Counted from the stretch's first letter, positions 22,836 to 33,711 are shown. The stretch is DNA of 64,000 nt from Ceratodon purpureus (GCA_014871385.1 CM026426.1:78907566-78971565); one strand, 5' to 3'. A program made the numbers and translations. The notes: generated by a model from the sequence alone, not told the origin.

Positions 22836-24890
22836 TTAGTATTCATTTATGTTTTCAAGACATCGGAGTGATTCTGTTATTAGTTTGTTTGGGAGAAATG
22901 GAAATTTTCTTTGAAGTGTGTCATGAGTGGGAGGGGTTGCTTGACTGTGAATGAATTCGTATAGTTCTTTGTGTATTGATTTTTTAGGGAGTAATAATTC
23001 TCGGATATTTTTGATGAGTTTGGTATACGGATGGTCTGTAGAGATGTGCCTTTCTGGAAAGTTGTTGAGATTAGAGAGTCGGATGAGTATTGTATTTGTC
23101 CATATATCGTTGAAGTGGTATACGCGGGGGTTTGATAGGATAGTATTACATTTATCTATTGATGGGTTTGTGATAACGATTAGGGCGTATAGTATGTAGG
23201 GGGGTGGTGAGTGATTTTGTCTTTGTATGTATTGGTGAAGGGCTAGAAATGAGATAGTTGCTTGGTGATGTAATGGATGGTCTGTATGTAGGATAGGAGC
23301 AAATGTTATTGCTATGTGTTGGTAGACTGGTTGGAGTTTTATCGTACTGGAGATAAAGTATTTTCTAGCACGTTTTTTATGATCTGTAGGGTGTGTACGT
23401 AGTATGTTGGGCATTGGTCCAGGATTGGTTTCTATATCTCCACATTGAAGTAATGCTAGTTTATTGATAAAGTAGTAACCAGAATAGTATAATGATTTGG
23501 GTTTTCTCTTATTTATATTGTAGTATTTTATAGTTGTAAATTTGATTGTAGTAAACAGATTGGGTAAAGCGGGTATTGTTTTTATTTTTTGTTCTGGTAG
23601 ATAGTGTGATGGTTCGATATGTTTTGATGTATGGCTAGTGGTTGTAGAGGCGTACCAGTTGTAGATGTGTTGATTTTTGTTGTTTTCTGTCTTATGGCGA
23701 ATCCGGTAGGCCGAGGCCGGTTTGTTGGTTTCTATGTTTTGTTTTATTATTTGATTTTTTATATTGTTCATAGTGTTTTGTAGGTTTTTTAGATAAATAA
23801 ATGATGATGATTGTTTCGTGTTTTTTGGATTTGTTAGTGTGGTGTATAGATGTTTGTTTTTAATGTTTGTGAGCGTTATATATAATTTTAGAGTTTCTAT
23901 AGATATTGTTTGGGTTTTGAGTTTAGTGTTTTTTATTAGCAATGGTGTTATGTATTTATTTAGGTTTTTGTTTTGTTTTGTTTTGTGGCGAGGCCGGTAG
24001 GCCGAGGCCATTTTGTTTGTTTTTGTAGTTTGTTTTATTGGATGGTATGTTTGGATTGGAAGATAAGAGTGGATTTTTTCTTTATGATTGACTAAAATAA
24101 TTTGAAGATGTTTTATATGGTTGTTAGAGTATTTTTGAATCAGCTTTATTCTGTATTTTATAAGTTTTGGATAAGTATGTTGTGAATTTTGATTTTTGAG
24201 CTTTGGATGTAATATAAATTTAAGATGAAGTATGAGATTTGGATGAATTTTGGAATTTGGATGAAAATAGTATTTTGGATGAAACTGAATTCGCAAAGAT
24301 TTGAAAGTATGACCACCCAAACAAGAAGAAGGATGTTGCAACGCTATTACTTTATCTTTCTGACATGAGGAAACAACAACTATCTTGATCGGCATTGGCT
24401 TGATTTTTAGGTCATTATTTTTACAATCCTCCTTTACAAGGTCCCTCGCGTGCTTCAAAATATACTTCTCATAAGAGTATGGAATTTTCAAATTTGAAAC
24501 TAGCAAGATCGTTAGTTTTCCAATGTTGGGCAATTTTGTAAGATTAGAGCAGTCAATTTTTGTCCAACTTTTTGTCCAATCAATGTCCAACTTTTTGAAT
24601 TTCTGCAGCTTTTGCAAATTGGGAAACTGCTCAAGATTAAAGTACCTGATCCCTTCAAATTTCTTTAAATATTTTGAATAGTTTGTGGGATGGTAATTTT
24701 CTGAGTTTAGAATAGGTAAATTTGTTGAAGGTACTATCATTTTCTGTCCAACCAAGTAAAAACAGTCATATATTATTGTAGATGTATAGATGTTTCTTCT
24801 TATCACCCTAACCAACACCTCATTCCACAAATTAAGTTGTGGGCCTACCAGAGGTTTTATGATTAGGAAGAAGTGAGGAGTTTTTTCCAA
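22836..24890 (-). CDS. LINE ORF1-region protein with internal 2A-like motif
   Basis: 684 codons, strongly Lys/Asn/Ile/His-rich. The first about 200 residues have leucine-repeat-like spacing (FPNLQKLQKFKKLDI; CSNLTKLPNIGKL) and may be captured or host sequence. The middle is basic and low-complexity with a duplicated motif (MASAYRPRHKT at about 24000 and PASAYRIRHKT at about 23705), suggesting nucleic-acid binding. A 2A-like site then separates this from a last about 190-residue part (ARKYFISSTIKLQPVYQ ... LENINEY). Because EN lies in the same frame beyond a single TAA, the ancestral product was probably one polyprotein cut once by ribosome skipping. Confidence 0.6.
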   Translation of the reverse strand: MEKTPHFFLIIKPLVGPQLNLWNEVLVRVIRRNIYTSTIIYDCFYLVGQKMIVPSTNLPILNSENYHPTNYSKYLKKFEGIRYFNLEQFPNLQKLQKFKKLDIDWTKSWTKIDCSNLTKLPNIGKLTILLVSNLKIPYSYEKYILKHARDLVKEDCKNNDLKIKPMPIKIVVVSSCQKDKVIALQHPSSCLGGHTFKSLRIQFHPKYYFHPNSKIHPNLILHLKFILHPKLKNQNSQHTYPKLIKYRIKLIQKYSNNHIKHLQIILVNHKEKIHSYLPIQTYHPIKQTTKTNKMASAYRPRHKTKQNKNLNKYITPLLIKNTKLKTQTISIETLKLYITLTNIKNKHLYTTLTNPKNTKQSSSFIYLKNLQNTMNNIKNQIIKQNIETNKPASAYRIRHKTENNKNQHIYNWYASTTTSHTSKHIEPSHYLPEQKIKTIPALPNLFTTIKFTTIKYYNINKRKPKSLYYSGYYFINKLALLQCGDIETNPGPMPNILRTHPTDHKKRARKYFISSTIKLQPVYQHIAITFAPILHTDHPLHHQATISFLALHQYIQRQNHSPPPYILYALIVITNPSIDKCNTILSNPRVYHFNDIWTNTILIRLSNLNNFPERHISTDHPYTKLIKNIRELLLPKKSIHKELYEFIHSQATPPTHDTLQRKFPFLPNKLITESLRCLENINEY
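23415..23459 (-). other. 2A-like ribosome-skipping motif
   Basis: The frame reads LALLQCGDIETNPGP. This fits the functional consensus (Leu-Leu, then G-D-V/I-E-x-N-P-G-P). In known 2A elements the ribosome fails to join Gly to the final Pro, releasing two proteins from one frame. 2A-like motifs are established in some trypanosome and animal non-LTR elements; the position here is near the end of ORF1, upstream of EN. Confidence 0.88.
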
Positions 24891-24959
24891 GTACTAGAAA
24901 TTTTTAAGACTAGTTGCAGTGTGATACGAATGGAGATTAGCAAACCAATTGTATATGTG

Positions 24960-26117
24960 TTAATTTGTATGTGTTGACATGTGTTGTTCAATAGCCAAGG
25001 CATTTAAAGCATGAAAGGAAGATTGTAAACATAAAGAAAGCCTAACAATCTGAAGGCTTTTTCTACCTATCTCAAATTGATCCTTCGGATAACATATACA
25101 TTTCCATTCACATTTTCCAAAGCAGCAAATCAGAGTTCTATTGTTACATACAAGGCTAGATATTATTAATTTAAATACACAAACTGATGCATTATATTTC
25201 GTAGCTGCAACAAACTTCTTGTGGTAGCTAGTTTTCATTCCACAGACTCTGGTACAGCTACTGCTATTGACCCATACAACCAAAGTCACACATCTACAAC
25301 TATTACTGCACAAGATTTCTGATCCTAATTTAGCATTATCAGGTGAGAGTGGACACATGCTCAGCTTGAGCCAATAGCTCAGAGCATTGATCTCAAACTG
25401 TTTCATAGTTGCAGATTTGGTACAGTTGGGTTTTTCATAACCCGGTTGGAAACAAAATTCTTTGTTTATGGTGCAGCTGCTATCTAAGCAGAACTTACCT
25501 TTTCTGGTTTGAGTTCGATTTGTTTCGCCCAGCCACTTGGAACAGGTTCCTTCTCGCTCCTCCCTCTTCCCCCAGCAAGGACCTTCTAGGGCCTCGCTCT
25601 CCTCCCTCCTCGTGCTCCGCACCTCGTGTTCACTTCTCTTCCAATGTCGCTCACCACCCCGGCAGCTTGGGTGTGCTCCTACGCTTGAGCCGGCGTGTGC
25701 TTCCTGACTGAGCTCGTACCTTCCCCAGCCCCATAAGTAGATTTGCAGCAAGATGGTTCTTTGTTTTTTGTTTGATTTTTTGAAACGGTGCACTTGGTGT
25801 GTATGATGTGTAAGTGCAGCGTGTGGGTGTTCGTTTTTACAACGTTTTGTGCGTGTCAATTGTTGTGTTTCTGTGTTAAAAATGAAAATTTGAAAGGGGA
25901 GTAGACAGCTAACCTGACGACTTGATCTTGCATGTGCATAGGTGGTTTGTTGTTCTTGGCCTTGGGGCGTTAGTTGCTGCAACGACCAGCGCCTTTGCTT
26001 GAAACCAACAACCCTAAGTTGGGAGCCACGCTCCTTGGTGCATGCAGCGCGGTAGCAGCAGCAGTAGCACAAGAACATGTTGGGTCGATGTTGGGTTTCG
26101 ATTTGCAACTCACACAA
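24960..26117 (-). CDS. Unrecognised 385-codon ORF, doubtful
   Basis: A long open frame on the minus strand. The N-terminal half is Gln/His/Arg-rich and unlike a folded protein. The C-terminal half (25490-24960) is Cys-rich (CTINKEFCFQPG; CSNSCRCVTLVVW; CCFGKCEWKCICYP), which could be a secreted-type disulfide fold or chance. No domain is recognised and no splice or promoter context was seen. It lies just upstream of the LINE frame on the same strand. Confidence 0.2.
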   Translation of the reverse strand: MCELQIETQHRPNMFLCYCCCYRAACTKERGSQLRVVGFKQRRWSLQQLTPQGQEQQTTYAHARSSRQVSCLLPFQIFIFNTETQQLTRTKRCKNEHPHAALTHHTHQVHRFKKSNKKQRTILLQIYLWGWGRYELSQEAHAGSSVGAHPSCRGGERHWKRSEHEVRSTRREESEALEGPCWGKREEREGTCSKWLGETNRTQTRKGKFCLDSSCTINKEFCFQPGYEKPNCTKSATMKQFEINALSYWLKLSMCPLSPDNAKLGSEILCSNSCRCVTLVVWVNSSSCTRVCGMKTSYHKKFVAATKYNASVCVFKLIISSLVCNNRTLICCFGKCEWKCICYPKDQFEIGRKSLQIVRLSLCLQSSFHALNALAIEQHMSTHTN

Positions 26118-28149
26118 CTGCGGTATTTGCAGGTACCGGTGGCGAGGTGGCTGAGGCAGGATTTCACGTTGCCGGCAGCACAGTTGCTCCTTCCGACGTT
26201 AAGAAGGCTGCCAGGGCTCCGTCGGTATGCACCTTCCTACTGTGCACTTACTTGCACAGGTTGGTGCTGATTGTAGATCGGCGAGGTTGCTTCTTGAGTT
26301 GTATGGTGAGTGCTTGTGCCGAAACCACCCTTCTGACCCCCATCTACCACCACTAGGTTGCAAGAGGGTTTTATGCTGATTATGCAATGTGCTAATGTGT
26401 GAACTACTGATTTGCAAGAGAATTTTGTGTTGATTTTTTGGTGTGTTTTTAATTTTTGGTTGAAGATTAGTGGCTACTAATTCTATTTGTGAGTGAATGT
26501 GAAGGAGAAAACTGCTTTCTAATGTTTTAGGAGTTTTGCTATGATTTAATTGATGAAACAGAGAAAAAGGAAGAAGACTTACCAGAGAGGGTGCGTGCGC
26601 AGGGCTGAGGATTTGAGGCGCTGTTGCTGGTGTGTCGCTTCCGTCGGCGTGTACAGCAGCTCGCTCCGACTGCTCACCCTGAAGATCACGTCTTGCGAGT
26701 CTATGCTGCTAGGGGAATCTGGGTTGGGAAGAACGCTTCCGTTGCCTCTTCGGAGAGGTGTCTTGATCTCCTTACGAGCTTCCAGGTAGCAGCCGCTGCG
26801 AAGTGGTAACGTGGGATATAGGTCGGAGAAGAGATACGGTGTGCTGATTAACGTCGGGTGTAGGCAGACGAAGAGATTCGCTGTTGCTGATTTGTAAGCA
26901 GGGGGCCGTTCCACAGTTTTAATCCTGAAGTAACAGCTGGTTGTGTCGCTTGGTTCGCTTGGCGTCCAAGGTGCAGGTGTCTTCAGCAGGGACTTGCGAC
27001 TTATGCATCTGTTGGTGGTGATGTGTAGCTCCGCTACAGTAGTGTGCAGCTTCGAGTTGATGTGGGCTGAGCAGTTTATGTGGGTACTGGTCGTGGAGTG
27101 AAGGAGAGGTCCGCTTTTTCCGGATCTACTAAGTCTGCTGCTACAATTGCAATCTGATTGGAGGGTAAGCTGCTCTAGAACTGAGTTTGGACAAGTGTGT
27201 GATGCTCTACAGAATGCTCTTCTCTGGATCACACTTCCAGCACACAGATCCGGCAACAAGCGCAACAGCAACAAACTGCAACCCCTATCCAACACTATCG
27301 AAGCCTCACCAGTGTGCTCAGACTAATCGCCTTGTGTGTGTGAGGGGTCTACTGCAAGCCCAGCCCTTGACAGCCACACCCAAGCCGAAGAGACTAACTC
27401 CTACCTTTCTCCCTCACCAGAAAACGTGGAGCGCCTTCAGAGCCTCATCGTCACGAGTCCATACCAATGTTCCTTCTAAAAAATAAATAATAAGAAGAGG
27501 GAACCGAAGAAAAACAAATTTGAAAACAAATAAATAAGTAATGATGAAAGAGAAGAGAAGGAAAAAAAATTGATAAATTAATAAAATAAAGATGAGTGAA
27601 TAGAAAGGAAATAAACCAAAATATTGATAATGAAAGAAGATAAGGAAAACAAAAAAAAATTTAAAAAAATGAAAGAAACGAAAGGTTGATAAAGAGTACT
27701 TCAGACAGAAAAAAACTAGATGTTCAGTGAGGAAATTTCCTTGCCTAAAGATACGTCAAAGGAAATTTTGTAGAGAGTGCAATTTTATCCACTAAACCTT
27801 CGTCCAAGTCAACTTCAAACCCCTTAATTAAAAAATGTAAACGTGGCAAAACCTCCCACATAAAACTACAAATAACTTACCTAATTTTTTTTCAAATAAC
27901 AGGTCTTAGATATAAAATTTTAAAGTTGTATATACATTTAGTTATAGCACAAAGGGTCAAATATTTCATTGCCTCATTTTTTAATGCCCGAAGTTGACAT
28001 TCTACAGGACTTATTTAATTTCTAGAAATACCATAGCTTCCTTACTTCTAAACGATACATGTTAGCCATGTCCACTAATTTCTAAAAAATACAAAGGTAT
28101 CATTATTCATTGGAAAAAAAGACACCAAGGTGTGAAGCATTTTTATTTA
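26118..28149. other. gene-poor stretch
   Basis: The left part (to about 27480) is GC-richer and has overlapping opposite-strand ORFs (for example 26579-27295 minus, 238 codons) with no domain. The right part (27480-28149) is A-rich with simple sequence. I see no supportable gene. Confidence 0.35.
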
Positions 28150-28445
28150 TTTTTTATTCTTTATTCAACTGCTTATATATTTGATTTTGATAGCTTATTC
28201 TTTTCATCTATTTTTTAAAAATTCAACCCCCTATGTATTTCATTTTGATAGTTTTTTCTATTTGTTTTTTTTCCCTTAAAAAAAAAAATCAACCCCCTAT
28301 ATATTTGATTTTGTTAGCTTATTGTTTTCATTGGTTTTCTTTATTTATCTTTTTTTTTTTCCAACCCCTTATGCAGATGAATATTGATGAATATAGTTTG
28401 ATGAATATAGTTTTTTTTCATATTGATGAATATAGTTTTTTTTAA
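28150..28445 (+). repeat. imperfect AT-rich tandem repeats
   Basis: Three degenerate copies of a unit containing CCCCYTATRTATTTGATTTT and GTTAGCTTATT-like words (about 28165, 28225, 28295), followed by three copies of ATTGATGAATATAGTTT (28381-28440). Probably replication-slippage sequence. Confidence 0.6.
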
Positions 28446-30120
28446 ATGCATTTTTTTAGCATAAAGTGCAAACAATAAAATGCTTCAATGAATCATGCAC
28501 TTAATTTTTGATCGGAAAAGAAAACTCTTCTTGTCATATATACCTCACGTATAGAAAATAACTAATTATACAAATATAGAATATTAAAATTGCTTCATAT
28601 AATTCTTTAGAATGCCTTTTCCTCTATCACTAATAACCAAGACATTTACTACGTTACTAAATATCACAATAGAATTTCCATATTGATCCCCAAATTCCTT
28701 CTCAAAATTCATTTACATTACATTACTTTTTAAATCCAATCACTCTACCAAAATATTTTTCATCCCATATTCATCTTTGAAAAATGGTGAAGGTGTCACT
28801 TATCCACAGCTCTAAGATGTTTATTGAATCCATTGTTTTTAGAAGTAGGATGAGAATACATTTATGCGGGGATGATTCTGTAGGATAATTGTACAGTGAC
28901 ACCTGATATGGAAAATCTAGGATGCTCACAACCCCATTCAAATCTGATCCCACCACCAAGGCTTCAACTCCCCTCCCGCCAAGCTACAGTCTTTAAATTT
29001 GGCCGGCGCCAACTTCCGTCGAGCTGGATCATGGGCTTCCCAGATCACGACAAATCCTTTTGTGTCAGTTTTGGCCATCGCCATTGACTGATCTTAATCA
29101 CAAAACCCAGCTGCCGAGAAATCCAATCAACGGCTAGGATCGACAGTGATAGTGTACAAGAAGTACATATTCGTACTCCTAGGTCCCAACAGTACATAAT
29201 TGTTTTGCCAAAACTGCACTACGTCTAGTGTACATTAACCCCACTCGAACTTCTTAACATTGGTCGATCAGACGCAGAGCTCACGCGGTACCAACAAATT
29301 GCATTACCCTTATCAATGCTCTAGACATGTTACAATGCAAACCTCTATCAGCTACTCCAATTTTAGCTTGTTCAAGTGATTATGTCGCTCGACTTTACAG
29401 TGAACGAGGGCAAGACGGATAATCAATACGAACATGAAATACCTTGCTATAACTTGTGCACGCAAAAACTGCCGACGCCGCGCATGTGCACTACACAGAA
29501 ACACCACTCCGCCACCTACATACAAGTCACCATGACCGCAGCGAACAGGGATCACCTGAACCTAAAAAACATAAACACCGCCTCAAACATCGCAAACAAC
29601 ACAATGCAAATATTTACAAGGCATAACGATATTTATGCACAGCCTTCTACTTCCCAGTCCGAGGCTGCAGAATGATGAAGTAGGTTAACAGGTAGCCTCT
29701 CTGCACGTGTTGTCACAGTCTAGAAACCTATGTAGAGTCGACAACTTAGGCACTATGATGTCAATTTCTCTAGCCCTCCACTATCGAGTAGACGTTCAAG
29801 AGAGTGAAGTGACAATCCATGAACATATCCTGTCTACACCATCATAAGTGAATTGTGAATTCTGTGAACTGGAGTAACATTTCATCATCACATATGGATG
29901 TCCACTACGTTCAGTAATTACTGAGACACGGAAATGTCTAATCTAGGTTTAATGAAGTCCAATTCTGGGGATGAACATTTGGTAACACATGATGCTAGCA
30001 GTCGTCAACAGTTTCTGTATCATCCAGTTCATTCAAAAGCAATTAATTGTTTCAGAACGTAACATGACAAACTATCTACCATGCTAAATTCCAAGACTCT
30101 AACAAGAATAGATAACATGA
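28446..30120. other. gene-free stretch with a GTAC cluster
   Basis: No gene seen. Between 29153 and 29232 five GTAC words occur in 80 bp, like the flanks of the DYAENY element, so a non-autonomous relative may end here. Confidence 0.3.
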
Positions 30121-30335
30121 AACTTTGAATTGCGTTGCCAGATCAGGTTAGATGGAACTACGGCGGTGCTGCTTTCTTGCTGCATCCTCCGTAGGAACTT
30201 TAGGTACTTCGGTTCAGGTCATCAGGATTAGGTGAAGGTTTTGGTTTTGTTGGTTCTGCCAGCTGGCTGTCACGGCGGGCTCGGTCTTGCGCGGCGTTTT
30301 GTTTCTCTTACTGTGGAATAAAGCTCCATTTGTTT

Positions 30336-30376
<41 letters not shown>

Positions 30377-30386
30377 TTGAATTGCG
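30121..30386 (+). mobile_element. poly(A)-tailed retrocopy with 14-bp target duplication
   Basis: The direct repeat AACTTTGAATTGCG at 30121-30134 and 30373-30386 brackets a 238-bp insert that ends in a run of about 38 A (30337-30374). A polyadenylation signal AATAAA lies at 30317-30322, 14 bases before the tail. These are hallmarks of LINE-mediated retroposition. The insert is either the 3' end of a LINE or mRNA, or a SINE; no internal Pol III box was confirmed. Confidence 0.88.
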
Positions 30387-31315
30387 ATCACTGAGGTCAA
30401 TGTGAATTTCTAAACTGAACAGACCTAAAGGAATTCATACTCTGGAAGTTCTATGAATGGAAAATAATAAGTATGTATCGTTAATAGACCATGGTGAAAT
30501 GTGAGCCACTTATTATCAAACAGTACCATGTGCTAACTGTACAACGCGAACTAAATAGCTAAGAGAAAGAAGGAAAAAAAAAAAAAAAAACTGATACATG
30601 CTTTGCATTGTCAGAGAATTCTATGAGCCGTCTTCCTGTTATCCAATACAGATTACTTAAAGTATGTTAATGGAGTCCCTAATGAAATCATTAAGAATGT
30701 AAGGGATATTTCTTCTAATTCTGTTTACAAGCTTGTTGTTTTTTTCCACCATGATACGGTTACTTCAACCTCAATCTACTTTCAAAATCAATAATGTATC
30801 CATCAAGTTCTTAAACTTCACATTGTTTCACTTTATTTCTGTATGAATGTATATACTGCTTTCCGTATAGTTAACTCAATATAGGTAATATGAAAAAAAA
30901 ATTTAAAAAATTAAAAATTGTAACAGAGAATGTTGGTAACTTGATTAAGTGGGACAGAATAAACAGTGTTTTCAAAATATCACCACTGCAACAAACGCTT
31001 CTCTTCCAGCGATGTAGATATGAATCGAGGCCTCAGGCGAGCCCTGATAAAACGACAGAAGCAGAGATTAAGCATGAGTGAACAGCGAAATTGGATCCAT
31101 TATACAGAAAAAGTTCAAAATAAAAATTGAATCCTTCTAATCCGATAAAAACTTCAAGAAACATAAAATTAAATAAAACATATTAAGTTAACAAACTGTA
31201 CGCTGCAGTAAGAGTGGATTCCGATAGCACCTCACATTGCTATACAAGGGCAGTCATCCAATTTCCGCATTCCAAAAATTGATACTTGTAACACCCTTGA
31301 AAAGCGCGCTATATT
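30387..31315. other. gene-free AT-rich stretch
   Basis: Simple A/T-rich sequence with no coding signal; one 63-codon plus-strand ORF (30890-31081) has low-complexity Lys/Asn content and is not supported. Confidence 0.35.
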
Positions 31316-31645
31316 GGAATCTACGGGTCTCTTTATTTTCCCCCATCAAGAGGTGCTACCGAACCACAACCGCTGGTTTGGTAGCTAGGCTCGGTGGGTT
31401 CCATTTTGCTGCCCCTCCCCGTTTTGGGGTCTTGGGGTCTTTTTTTGGTTTTTTTTTTTATAAATTTGGGGACGTAGGCCCCAAATTACCCTGCTGAGGT
31501 CTCTATGAGATCACTAGGACCCCCACTCAAGGCAAATAATAGGGGCAGAGATTTGCCCCCTCCCCTCCCCACCCCCCGAGCCTGGCATCCGACCCACCCC
31601 CCAAGCACCGCTTGATGGGGGTAAATAGACAGATCCGGAATCTAC
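31316..31645. mobile_element. Mutator-type MITE with 9-bp target duplication
   Basis: A 312-bp element (31325-31636). Its first 33 bases (GGGTCTCTTTATTTTCCCCC...) match the inverted last 33 (28 of 33 by eye), and similarity extends inward with gaps. It is flanked by a perfect 9-bp duplication GGAATCTAC (31316-31324 and 31637-31645). The tip matches 18 of 20 bases of the tip of the 18.4-kb MULE (GGGTCTCTTTATCTTACCCC), so it is probably mobilised by that family. No coding capacity. Confidence 0.9.
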
Positions 31646-31749
31646 AACCACAAGGACAAAACAACAGATTAATAATGTAAACATGACCATTTTGATCAGA
31701 CTATGTGATTGAGAATAGAACTGGTCCTCACTGATACTCACCTTTGGCA

Positions 31750-32464
31750 TTAATGCTCCCTTCTCATTCTCTTCGCACGAGTTCTGGATGTAGTCTGTTT
31801 GTTTTTTGTAACCGAGCGTGATCTTCTCATCAGCTTGTCGAAGCCCTGTAGAGCTAAAATATTTTCCGATTTGTTTAGAATTATTGCACCAGTTAAATCA
31901 GGCTGTGGGGGATGAATTTGAAATGTGGAACTCGCTACAGAACCACTTTCGGCAACATTGGTCGAGATGAAGGTATCGTCATCTTCTTCCATCACCCTCC
32001 TTGCTCTTGCCTCTTTACGAAGAACAACTTTCCAATCAGTTCCGTGCGGGTGGAGGTCATCATCTGCAAAAAATACCAGCGTACATTGACTCGGAAACAC
32101 ATAAGGATCCGCAGCCTTGGATGTGTTGTGTCTGAAGTTAATAGCAAGAAAACCGTCACCATCCCTAATGTAGGTACTGTTCCCGTGATTGTCCGCTCTT
32201 TTTTTTCCATCGACACTTGAACAAAGTAATAGGTGTCTTTAATTTCCCATAATCCAGTACTAGAATATCTTGCAAGATGCCCACATAGTCTTTCACTGCT
32301 CCAGCCGAGTGTTGGTTCGCTTCAAAACATCCCACACCATAATCATATGTATTCCAGGATCTGGAAACTTCATCATCAACTCTCCAATGATTTCCATACG
32401 CGGTCATCTTCGAATCGTTGGCAGGTGAAAGGAAAATTGGATAACAGAACCGTGTCGTGCTCAT
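31750..32464 (-). pseudogene. CACTA transposase, C-terminal DUF4216-like region
   Basis: The minus-strand frames carry AYGNHWRVDDEVSRSWNTYD and CFEANQ, then VKDYVGILQDILVLDYGKL and ITLFKCRW, the signature of the region after DUF4218 in TNP2 proteins. A second frame then gives FLAINFRHNTSKAADPYVF and SQCTLVFFADDDLHPHG with TDWKVVLR, the usual QVFYV-D-W-V-V-type end. The change of frame near 32200 is an indel or unrecognised intron. It ends at TAA 31750 after a basic tail (RTRAKRMRR). Confidence 0.75.
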
Positions 32465-32806
32465 CTGGATTTGTCATGTCCAGAGACTTGGAGTGGACAC
32501 GGCGTTTGACCCAGCTCTCTACAGATTCAGTCTGAACACCAGGTACAGAACTCTCCACCTCCCAAGCATTGTTACAAATTTATTTAAATCAGACCACGTT
32601 CAAAATCAGTAGCTTCTCCAACAGCATCACTCGTGTATGAACAGAAAATTGTTTTCAACAGTATGCTAACCTGCTCTAGAAAGCACTTATTCACCAAATC
32701 AAAAACATCTACAGCAACTCTGAATTACCTTGGCTACTCTTTATCTGAATTCATGATGAATGTCATAATGATAATTATTTCTATGAAAAGGGGTTTGTCA
32801 CTATAC

Positions 32807-33711
32807 CTGTAATAAGAAGCAGTTAACGTGTTATTCTGTAGAACAAATTTATGCGCAGCGTCGCGTTCGCTCCTGGATAGAGTCACTTCCGTTGACGCTC
32901 CTTCGAGAACTTCAAACTCTGCTGCATCTTCTGGGTCGGCATCCCACACACGGCGTCTGACAACGTCAAATCCGTGCATATACGATGTCGCGAGCCCCAT
33001 AGTTTCCTCTAACAGATATCCGTGCACTATAGATGCTTCTGGTCTAGCCCTGTTTTTAACGTGACTTTTTAAAGTCATCATGGTCCGTTCTATGGGATAC
33101 ATCCAACGGACTTGAATAGGTCCAAGTAAAATCAACTCTTCAACAAGGTGCATTAGCAAATGCGACATAATGTCAAAGAAAGTGGGCGGGAAAGCAATCT
33201 CCATAAGGCACATGGTTATGGCCGCGTCTTCTCGTAAGTTCTCAGTTTGTTCCGGATCCCACACTTTGCTACAGATCCGCCTGAACACACAACATGCCCT
33301 CATAATGGCCATTCTAGTATTCCGATCCATTAGTCCACGTAGAGCCAAAGGAATCATACTCTACATTAATATATGGTAGTCGTGTGATTTTAGAGCACTA
33401 AATTTTCTATTCCTGATATGTGTTCCAATCTTTGAACAATAATCAGATGGAACTTTCAGTTTCTCTAACCTGGAGCAAAAAATGTTGAACTCCTTCGGTG
33501 TAAGGACATAGTTGGCCGCAGGCTTGAGCATCCTCGAGGGGTTATTCAGATCCCTAGTCATCCATAGCTGTGGCCATATCCCCTCCCTCTGCATATCTCT
33601 CCGGATCTTAATGCTATCTTTTTCTTTGAAGCCAGTTATTGTCTTCAGAAGATTCTCTGCAAAATTCTTTTGGCAGTGCATCACGTCAAGAGAATTACGG
33701 ACAGCTAGATG
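32807..33711 (-). pseudogene. CACTA transposase, DUF4218 region (one TAG)
   Basis: Acceptor TGTGCAG precedes 33711. The frame reads HLAVRNSLDVMHCQKNFAEN, AANYVLTPKEFNIFCSRL, SHDYHILM, then a TAG (33361-33363) where the family has Gln, then LALRGLMDRNTRMAI, FPPTFFDIMSHLLMHLVEE, GPIQVRWMYPIERTMMTLK and NRARPEASIVHGYLLEE. This is the most conserved block of TNP2 transposases. Donor TACAG/GTATAG ends it at 32807. The family match is unambiguous. Confidence 0.92.

Larger units (their letters stand above)
21075..24890 (-). mobile_element. LINE (non-LTR retrotransposon) 5' portion with ORF1, 2A-like motif and APE endonuclease
   Basis: A single minus-strand frame of about 3.8 kb with only two stops (TAA at 22836-22838 and at 21900-21902). 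It encodes an N-terminal ORF1-like protein, a 2A-like motif, an APE endonuclease and the start of the linker that normally precedes reverse transcriptase (VFKNSETSPLESIIDRQ and neighbours). No RT, RNase H or poly(A) tail follows; the frame ends at 21075 against unrelated acidic sequence. LINE copies usually lose the 5' end, so retention of the 5' half with loss of the 3' half is unusual and suggests a later deletion. The 5' limit may be near 24290 rather than 24890 because the first about 200 residues look different from the rest. Confidence 0.85.

Noticed and set aside
26579..27295. 238-codon minus-strand ORF
   Set aside because: No domain, overlapped by open frames on the other strand, no splice or promoter context; Ser/Leu/Arg composition is what random GC-rich DNA gives.
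28233..28445. 70-codon hydrophobic plus-strand ORF
   Set aside because: Phe/Ile-rich reading of T-rich tandem repeats.
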